DNA of 10,587 nt from a bacterium CG2_30_54_10 (GTDB lineage Bacteria > Muiribacteriota > Ozemobacteria > Ozemobacterales > Ozemobacteraceae), in the NCBI GenBank assembly GCA_001872985.1, contig MNYA01000388.1:1-10587 (forward strand). Direction: 5' to 3'. How positions within the stretch are numbered: position 1 is the stretch's first letter; each line of letters starts with the position of its first letter. The notes under the pieces are model-generated. The model was not told where the DNA came from. It did no database searches and saw nothing but the letters and a program-made list of their open reading frames with translations. The position numbers and the translations under genes are program-made. Below are positions 5,315-10,587 of the stretch, one piece after another.

Positions 5315-7885
5315 ATGAGAGAGCAAAAATTCGAGCAGATCATCAAAGATTCCAAAAAGCGGATCAGCGCTAATCCCAGGGACTTTTTTGCCTATTACCA
5401 GCTTGCGCGAGCTTTCGAAATGCTTGGAGAAACCGAAGAAGCGATAAACGTTTTCAGGGAAGCCATTTCAATTAACCCCAAAGATGCCTACGCTCACAAT
5501 TTCCTCGGGTTGTCTTTCCGGAACAAAGGTCTGGTCAATGAGGCGATAACCGAGTTCAAAAAGGCGATAATGTACAACAACAACTACGCCTTTCCTTACG
5601 CCAACCTTGGAGTCATTTACAAACACAAGGGAATGTACGACGAGGCCATTATCCGCTTTAAGAAGGCCATTTCGCTTAAACCCGATTTCGCCTTCGCACA
5701 CCTGCAGCTTGGGCTCATTTTTAAACTGAAAAAACTGTATGAGGAAGCAATAGTCCGTTTCAGAAATGCTATCGATCTGAACCACGACTATGCCTACGCC
5801 CACTTTGCCCAGGGCTCGACTTTTCTTGAGGTCGGCCGCTCCAAGAAGGCTATCGTAGAGTTCAAAAAAGCCGTTCTGCTTAATCCCCAGGACTCGTACG
5901 CACTCTGCCAGCTCGGCCGGGCCTACGTTTGCACCCGACAATACGATGAAGCAGTCGTGACACTGAAACATTCAATTGACATCAATCCGGAGAATGCATA
6001 CACCTTTCTCAACCTTGGCTTGGCACACTTTTACAGCAACAGGTTCGACGAATGTATCGATTCTCTCAGGCGTGTTCTGGACATCGATCCTGGCCTCGTA
6101 GAGGCCCGAGTGATCCTTGGCCAGACTCAATTCCGCAAATCCATGGATGACGCCGCCCTTGCCGAGTTCCGGCGTGCTCTCAAACTCGACCCCAAATTTC
6201 CCCGCCTGCATTTTCTCATCGGAACGGTACTTCGTAAGAAAGGCGAGACACAGAAGGCGATCGATGAATTCCGTTTCGAAAATGGACTGAACCCGAACGA
6301 TGCCGAGCTGCACCTGAACCTGGGACTTGCTTACAAAGATCGGGGGATGCTCGACGAAGCGGTCGGCGAACTCAAGAGGGCGCTCTTTCTCGACACTTCC
6401 CTGAATCGCGCTCATGATCTGCTCGGGGAGATCTACGATGTTAAGGGACAGTGCGAAATGGCCGTCACACATTGGCGAAAAGCAGCCGAACTTCGGAAAA
6501 AGCATGAGGGCCAGGAATCTTCCGAGAAAGTTCACCAGTCTGTGCCTGCCAAAACGGAACTCGACCTGATGATCGAACGGTACAAGGCCGAGATCATGAA
6601 CAATCAGAACAACGCCGAAGCCCATTACAAGCTCGCTTCAGCGTACAAGAACAAAGAGATGTTCGAAGAGGCCATTATCGAGTTTCGCAAGGTTCTGAGC
6701 ATCAATCCTTACGATTCCTTCGCCCACTACAATCTTGAAGTCATCTATCGGATGAAGGGAATCGACGACCAAAACCTGATTCGCTGGAAACGATCCGTTG
6801 CTATCAATCCCGAAAACGCAGGAGCACACTATCGACTCGGTTTGGCTTTCAAAGAGAAGGGAATGCTCGACGAAGCCATCCGGGAATGGGAAAAAGCCAT
6901 CGCGATCGATCCCGAGTTTTCCCACGCACACCTTCAGCTCGGAATTGCCTACAAAAGCACCGGCCACTCCGACGAGGCCATCAAGTCATGGCATCGCACA
7001 ATCGAACTTGACCCCGATTTCAGGGAAGCATTCTTCCACCTTGGAAAAGCCTATTTCAATCAGGGTATGCTCGAAGAAGCGGTGCAGGCAATCAAAAAGG
7101 CCATCAAGCTCAACCCGGATGACGTCGAAAGCCGCTTTGTCCTTGGCCTCGTCTATAAAAACAACGGAATGCAGGAAGAAGCCCGCGAGATTCTCGAGGA
7201 ACTCCTCCGGCTCAAGGAAGACCATGTTCCTGCTCTGATCTGCCTCGGCGCTGTCTACAAGAGCTTGAACCAGACGGAAAACGCACTGAACTGTGTTATG
7301 ATGGCCATCCGCCTTGACCCTAAACAGTTTTTCGCCCACTACCTTCTGGGAACGATCTTCCGTTCCCTCGGCGATCTCCCAAGATCCGAGGGATCCTTCA
7401 AAAAGTCGATTGAATTGAACCCCGAAGACGCCTTCTCGCAGTATAGTCTTGGGGTCATCTACAAAAATTCGGGCCGTCTGCAAATGGCCATCCGGGCCTT
7501 TTCAAAGGCAATCGAACTCGATTCCGACGACGCCTACTCATATTCTCATCTTGGAATGTCCTTTTACGAGCAGGGGCAACTCGATGAAGCGATAATTGCC
7601 TTCACGCATGCCATCGAGATCAATCCCGAGGATTCCTACGCCCTCTACAACCTCGGAATGGCCCACATGGACCACCACGACCCTGACGCCGCCATCGAGA
7701 CCCTCGTCAGGGTCGTCAACCTTACCCCGCAAGATCCCTATGCCTGTTTCAATCTTGGGCTGGCTTACGAAGAAAAAAAACTCGCTCCGGAGGCGAAAGC
7801 CTGCTTCCAGAAGGCCAATCAGCATGCCCCCAAGAACTCCCAGATCGGCCGCTTCGTTCACGAAGCGCTGGCCCGTCTCAAGTAA
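5315..7885 (+). CDS. giant TPR protein (23 tetratricopeptide units)
   Basis: 856 residues, with a strong AGGAGGA (5304-5310) just ahead of the ATG. After a 19-residue N-terminal helix (FEQIIKDSKKRI), residues 20-393 are eleven 34-residue TPR units in perfect register. Then come a 36-residue charged linker (394-429), twelve more units in perfect register (430-837) and a 19-residue C-terminal helix. Most units follow NPxxAxAxxxLGxxYxxxGxxxEAIxxFxKAIxL. The end of the linker (DLMIERYKAEIMN) resembles the N-terminal helix, so each array has a similar cap. There is no signal peptide, membrane segment or catalytic domain. TPR superhelices bind other proteins; the partner is unknown. Products of the adjacent cheR, Nudix or lipoprotein genes are candidates by position only. 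An O-GlcNAc-transferase-like role is not supported, because no catalytic domain follows the repeats. Confidence 0.9.
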   Translation: MREQKFEQIIKDSKKRISANPRDFFAYYQLARAFEMLGETEEAINVFREAISINPKDAYAHNFLGLSFRNKGLVNEAITEFKKAIMYNNNYAFPYANLGVIYKHKGMYDEAIIRFKKAISLKPDFAFAHLQLGLIFKLKKLYEEAIVRFRNAIDLNHDYAYAHFAQGSTFLEVGRSKKAIVEFKKAVLLNPQDSYALCQLGRAYVCTRQYDEAVVTLKHSIDINPENAYTFLNLGLAHFYSNRFDECIDSLRRVLDIDPGLVEARVILGQTQFRKSMDDAALAEFRRALKLDPKFPRLHFLIGTVLRKKGETQKAIDEFRFENGLNPNDAELHLNLGLAYKDRGMLDEAVGELKRALFLDTSLNRAHDLLGEIYDVKGQCEMAVTHWRKAAELRKKHEGQESSEKVHQSVPAKTELDLMIERYKAEIMNNQNNAEAHYKLASAYKNKEMFEEAIIEFRKVLSINPYDSFAHYNLEVIYRMKGIDDQNLIRWKRSVAINPENAGAHYRLGLAFKEKGMLDEAIREWEKAIAIDPEFSHAHLQLGIAYKSTGHSDEAIKSWHRTIELDPDFREAFFHLGKAYFNQGMLEEAVQAIKKAIKLNPDDVESRFVLGLVYKNNGMQEEAREILEELLRLKEDHVPALICLGAVYKSLNQTENALNCVMMAIRLDPKQFFAHYLLGTIFRSLGDLPRSEGSFKKSIELNPEDAFSQYSLGVIYKNSGRLQMAIRAFSKAIELDSDDAYSYSHLGMSFYEQGQLDEAIIAFTHAIEINPEDSYALYNLGMAHMDHHDPDAAIETLVRVVNLTPQDPYACFNLGLAYEEKKLAPEAKACFQKANQHAPKNSQIGRFVHEALARLK

Positions 7886-7914
7886 ATGTTTGCCGTTCTG
7901 ACTAAAAACATTTC

Positions 7915-9912
7915 ATGAATACGAGAATCCAACGAAAAAACCTATCCGGAAACTGGTTCCCCGGAATTTTTCTGCTGACTATGGGTTTGATTCTTCTCGG
8001 CTGCGACACCGGAAACAACGTGACTCCGCGCGAGGGCACGCTCGAAGGAACCGTAACCGACAAAGCAGGAACCGCCATCGAAAATGTCCTGGTAAGCTGG
8101 GTGCAAGACCCCACCAGGTGGGGACGCTCCGACAGTAAAGGCAAGTTCCTCGTTGCCGGGATTGGATTCGGAGATCAGGATTTCAGCGCCGAACTTGCGG
8201 CATATCGGACAACATATTTCAAGGCTCACATCTACTCCGGATCGACCTCTATCATTCAAAAAGTCGTGATGGAAACTTCTTCCTTCGATTTCCGTGACAT
8301 CAAGGTTGATGCGGTTTCCGCGACTACCGCGGTAATCTCTTGGAAAACCACTGACTATACCAACGGCGTGATCGAGTTTGGTGGAACCGAGAGCCTTGGC
8401 TGGACAGCGAGGGAAACCGCTAATCAGTATGCTACCGTCCATTCAGTGCGGATTCCCGACCTCAAGCCGACCACCACTTATTTCTTCAAGATCGTTGCCT
8501 CCCGCCAGAACCGGCCTTCTGAAACCTCACCGGTGCAATCTTTTGCCACTTTGGCGACCTATGACGATCTTGAGGCGCCGGCAACGCCACAAGGGGTTAC
8601 CGCCGCTCTGACCGAACAACAAAACCAAGTCACAATATTCTGGGCGCCCAGCTCCGATCGCGACCTGAAAGGCTACCGGATCTACCGAAACGAGAGTGCT
8701 CTTACGAGCTTCGCTGCCATCGACAGCACGTTGATCGCGAAAGGCCAGGAGCGTTACATTGATGCCGGGGTTACGCCCGGAAAAAAGCTTTATTACAAAG
8801 TTTCCGCCGTAGATCTTGCCGGAAATGAAAGCGGCCCTTCCGAGACAGTATCAATGGTAATTCCCGGAAATCTTACCCAGGAGATAACCTGGATTCGCGC
8901 AAACAACCCTTACCTTCTGTCTGGAGACCTCACCATTGCTGACACCGGCATTCTTCGCATTGATCCCGGAGTTGAAGTCATGATGACGGGTTACGACGCC
9001 CTGAGAAGCGGAAATCCAAATCAGGTGGAGATCAATGTCTCGGGAACTCTCGTTGCAAGCGCGGGATCGGATAATCCGATCACATTTTCGTCCGAAAATC
9101 CGATGCCCAACGCCGGAGATTGGGGTGGAATTAAATTTTCCCAAGCCTCGACCGGTGAATCCGCACTGGTGAACGTAACGATCGCCTATGCTGGAACAGG
9201 ATTGACGATTTCCTCCGCCAGCGGAACCTTCGCCGATTTTTCGATCCTTCATTGTCAAACAGGTTTGATTGCCAGCAAAAATGCCGATCTCACCCTTGCA
9301 AGCATTTCCCTCAGTTTCTGTCAGAGCGGCATGGAGATCTATGACAATCAAAGAGCGGTTATCGACTCCTGCACTTTGTACCATTGTCTGAAAGGGCTTT
9401 CTTCGGCAAGGAACGATACGATTCGCATGGTAGGAAACAACTTCATCGAGTACATCGATTTCGGTTTGACCACCGATGAAATTGGAGGAAGCGTCAGCGT
9501 AACGAACAATCTTTTCGTGTCGCGCCTGGGGCTGGGGATCCACGTTTTGAAATTTCCTCCTTCGGTGACTTACAATACCATCGATTCCCCTTATGGAATT
9601 CGTGTAGACCAGGGAAATCCCCTCATCGAGAAAAATATTCTGGTCGCAGATAGCAGCCTCGGAGGAAAGGGAATCACAGGGATCGAGAACCTTTCGAGGC
9701 TTTTGCCGGTCCCGGTGCTTGGGGCGAATAACATCGTAGGTTTCCCGGTCGGAAATGACTACGTAGGGTGCGCATCGGGCGCTGGAAGCCTATCCAGCGA
9801 GCCGTTGTTCATGAAGGATACGGGTTCGACCCAATATGATTACCGCCTTCGGACAGGTTTTCCGGACAATCTCGATCCATGGGGAATCCGCAGGACCATT
9901 TCTCCGATGTGA
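7915..9912 (+). CDS. lipoprotein with CarboxypepD_reg-like, two FnIII and beta-helix domains
   Basis: 665 residues. A signal peptide with hydrophobic core (about 16-29) ends in the lipobox LLGC with Cys30 as the lipid-bearing residue. Asp31 follows; in enterobacteria Asp at +2 holds lipoproteins in the inner membrane, though the rule may not hold here. GTLEGTVTDKAG (41-52) opens a carboxypeptidase-regulatory-like beta-sandwich (about 41-120). Two fibronectin type III-like domains follow (about 123-213, with ISWKT and TTTYFFKIVA; about 220-318, with LKGYRIYRN and KLYYKVSAVDLAGNESGPSE). From about 325 to 640 is a right-handed parallel beta-helix of NosD/pectate-lyase-like type, with IDPGVEVMM, VSGTLVASAG and GDWGGIKF as entry marks. 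No catalytic residues stand out, so binding of glycan or surface attachment is the likely role. It starts 29 bases after the TPR gene with no clear ribosome-binding site, suggesting co-transcription or coupling. Confidence 0.85.
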   Translation: MNTRIQRKNLSGNWFPGIFLLTMGLILLGCDTGNNVTPREGTLEGTVTDKAGTAIENVLVSWVQDPTRWGRSDSKGKFLVAGIGFGDQDFSAELAAYRTTYFKAHIYSGSTSIIQKVVMETSSFDFRDIKVDAVSATTAVISWKTTDYTNGVIEFGGTESLGWTARETANQYATVHSVRIPDLKPTTTYFFKIVASRQNRPSETSPVQSFATLATYDDLEAPATPQGVTAALTEQQNQVTIFWAPSSDRDLKGYRIYRNESALTSFAAIDSTLIAKGQERYIDAGVTPGKKLYYKVSAVDLAGNESGPSETVSMVIPGNLTQEITWIRANNPYLLSGDLTIADTGILRIDPGVEVMMTGYDALRSGNPNQVEINVSGTLVASAGSDNPITFSSENPMPNAGDWGGIKFSQASTGESALVNVTIAYAGTGLTISSASGTFADFSILHCQTGLIASKNADLTLASISLSFCQSGMEIYDNQRAVIDSCTLYHCLKGLSSARNDTIRMVGNNFIEYIDFGLTTDEIGGSVSVTNNLFVSRLGLGIHVLKFPPSVTYNTIDSPYGIRVDQGNPLIEKNILVADSSLGGKGITGIENLSRLLPVPVLGANNIVGFPVGNDYVGCASGAGSLSSEPLFMKDTGSTQYDYRLRTGFPDNLDPWGIRRTISPM

Positions 9913-9959
9913 GTATGCGGTAGCTTTACCACAAGATGAGTACACTTACCTCAGCCTCC

Positions 9960-9985
9960 GGCCTCAATTTCCCTTTGCAGAGGCC
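9960..9985. promoter_or_regulatory. inverted repeat upstream of pilin promoter
   Basis: GGCCTC (9960-9965) and GAGGCC (9980-9985) are exact reverse complements 14 bases apart. The centre is about 90 bases upstream of the predicted pilin transcription start, a usual place for an enhancer-binding-protein site of a sigma-54 promoter. It could equally be a weak transcript-end hairpin for the lipoprotein gene; no T-run follows. Confidence 0.3.
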
Positions 9986-10036
9986 TTATGTCTTTGCAAG
10001 TGGCTTCCAATGAGGTTTGCCGTTGTTACCCAAGTC

Positions 10037-10052
10037 TGGCATACCTTTTGCA
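10037..10052 (+). promoter_or_regulatory. sigma-54 (RpoN) promoter for the pilin gene
   Basis: TGGCATACCTTTTGCA matches TGGCACGN4TTGCW at every conserved position except the sixth and seventh bases. The -24 GG (10038-10039) and -12 GC (10050-10051) are at the exact spacing. The predicted start of transcription is near 10063, giving a leader of about 36 bases. Sigma-54 promoters need an ATP-driven activator bound upstream; none is encoded in the window. Pilin genes are known sigma-54 targets in several bacteria. Confidence 0.75.
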
Positions 10053-10098
10053 AGCGTATGAGACTGGCCAGCGGCCAAAAATTACAAGGAGGAACACC

Positions 10099-10269
10099 AT
10101 GGAACTTCTCAAGCGCTTCGTACAGGAAGAAAAAGGACAAGGACTTGTTGAATACGCTCTGATCATCGGCCTCATTGCTATCGTTGCGATCGCCGCCCTG
10201 ACCCTTTCCGGAAACAGCGTCAGCAACATGTTCGGCTCAATCGGATCCACCCTCAACTCCGCTTCCTAA
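10099..10269 (+). CDS. flp: Flp/Tad-type (type IVb) prepilin
   Basis: 56 residues, typical for Flp pilins. The ATG at 10099 is preferred over an in-frame ATG at 9988 because AAGGAGG (10086-10092) is six bases ahead and the sigma-54 promoter lies between the two. The leader MELLKRFVQEEKG ends in Gly13; the following QGLVEY puts Glu and Tyr at +5 and +6, the Flp processing pattern for the TadV/CpaA-type prepilin peptidase. The mature part is 43 residues: a hydrophobic helix (about 20-36) and a short Ser/Asn/Gly-rich tail. It would be assembled into thin Tad pili for surface attachment. No tad/cpa assembly genes are in the window; they may lie elsewhere, as single or remote flp genes are common. 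Its own promoter and terminator make it a single-gene unit. Confidence 0.93.
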   Translation: MELLKRFVQEEKGQGLVEYALIIGLIAIVAIAALTLSGNSVSNMFGSIGSTLNSAS

Positions 10270-10280
10270 AGAATCGGTTT

Positions 10281-10325
10281 AACAAGAAACTCCCGGGGAA
10301 CCCAGTTCCCTGGGAGTTTCTTGTT
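10281..10325. terminator. strong intrinsic terminator after flp
   Basis: A 21-bp stem (10281-10301 with 10305-10325), continuous apart from one G-T wobble, around a three-base loop; in practice the top pair would open to a five-base loop. The left arm begins AACAAGAAACTCCC and the right arm ends GGGAGTTTCTTGTT, so the T-rich stretch is part of the stem. It starts 11 bases after the flp stop. The A-rich left and T-rich right arms could allow it to act in both directions. Confidence 0.9.
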
Positions 10326-10558
10326 ATTCGATTCAATGTAAGTGTTTAGCCTTCTGAAGCGAATACCTCGAAACCTTGCTCCAACAGACACTTTGGAAAA
10401 TTTTCACGATGGCAATCGATGACTGAGCAAAACATTGATCTGATCGACGTTTGAGGCAGTTTAACTTCAGACCGCTAAACTCATTGGGCGCATTCCAAAA
10501 AAGAGGTAGCCGGTCGAAAGAACAGCAGTGGCAGCGCATCAACGAAGAAGGTGTGTCG
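10326..10558. other. apparently non-coding stretch
   Basis: No convincing gene. The longest open frame is 78 codons on the minus strand (10333-10569). It gives a protein rich in Cys, Ser and basic residues without domain-like pattern or a good ribosome-binding site, and it runs into the repeat at the window end. I see no tRNA, hairpin array or promoter here. Confidence 0.5.
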
Positions 10559-10587
10559 TATCTACTCAATAATTCGGGGTAATTTTG
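10559..10587 (+). mobile_element. probable left end of a third copy of the dispersed repeat (cut by window edge)
   Basis: TATCTACTCAATAATTCGGG here resembles the left ends of copy B (TATCATCTCAATAACCGAGG) and copy A (TCTCATCTCAATAATTGGGG): shared CTCAATAA at the same offset, then a G-run and AAT. Only 29 bases are visible, so the call depends on sequence beyond the window. Confidence 0.4.

Noticed and set aside
4235..5326. 363-codon open frame on the minus strand across cheR and the Nudix gene
   Set aside because: Two well-recognised genes on the + strand cover it, and the translated product shows no family-like motif.
5468..7861. Long minus-strand open frames opposite the TPR gene (5468-5971, 5972-6625, 6986-7483, 7538-7861)
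   Set aside because: They mirror the regular codon pattern of the TPR repeats on the other strand. They have no independent domain pattern, and the + strand gene accounts for the sequence fully.
9988..10098. Upstream ATG giving a 93-residue pilin
   Set aside because: The extra 37 residues do not resemble a Flp leader, the sigma-54 promoter lies inside them, and the ATG at 10099 has a strong ribosome-binding site.
10333..10569. 78-codon minus-strand ORF as a real gene convergent with flp
   Set aside because: Composition is unlike a folded protein, there is no recognised motif, no clear ribosome-binding site, and it overlaps the third repeat copy.

Overview
The window looks like a piece of chromosome from a diderm (Gram-negative-type) bacterium with moderate GC. 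The signs are a lipoprotein with a lipobox, a Flp/Tad-type prepilin, a CheR-family methyltransferase, and a promoter that matches the sigma-54 consensus. I cannot fix the phylum from sequence alone. The mix of sigma-54, Flp pilin, very long TPR proteins and beta-helix lipoproteins fits deltaproteobacteria-like lineages or candidate phyla such as Riflebacteria, but that is only a guess. All recognisable genes lie on the + strand.

Layout. Positions 1-42 may be the tail of an upstream gene. Positions 118-400 hold a decayed, non-autonomous mobile element (copy A), flanked by an 11-bp direct duplication and carrying a nested palindromic repeat. Next come a polytopic membrane protein (467-2038), a second and better preserved copy of the element (copy B, 2056-2218), and a GT87/DUF2029-like glycosyltransferase (2229-3377). 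After these are a 63-residue zinc-ribbon-like protein (3457-3648), a CheR-type methyltransferase with an altered SAM-binding motif (3731-4783), a Nudix hydrolase (4844-5302), and an 856-residue protein built almost wholly of 23 TPR units (5315-7885). A lipoprotein with a carboxypeptidase-regulatory-like domain, two fibronectin type III domains and a right-handed beta-helix follows (7915-9912). Then come a sigma-54 promoter (10037-10052), a Flp-type pilin (10099-10269) and a strong 21-bp-stem terminator (10281-10325). The last 29 bases look like the start of a third copy of the mobile element.

How the genes may work together. The Nudix and TPR genes are 12 bases apart and the lipoprotein follows after 29 bases, so these three are probably co-transcribed. 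CheR (61 bases upstream of Nudix) may belong with them. The pilin is a separate transcription unit with its own promoter and terminator. No chemotaxis receptor, CheB or kinase, and no pilus assembly gene, is visible here, so the pathway served by CheR is unknown. The two membrane proteins at the left resemble GT-C-type glycosyltransferases and may act in envelope or pilus glycosylation; that is inference.

I see no clearly new enzyme system. The observations most worth checking are the mobile repeat family with its flanking duplication, the sigma-54 control of a single pilin gene, the divergent CheR motif, and the unbroken 11+12 TPR architecture.
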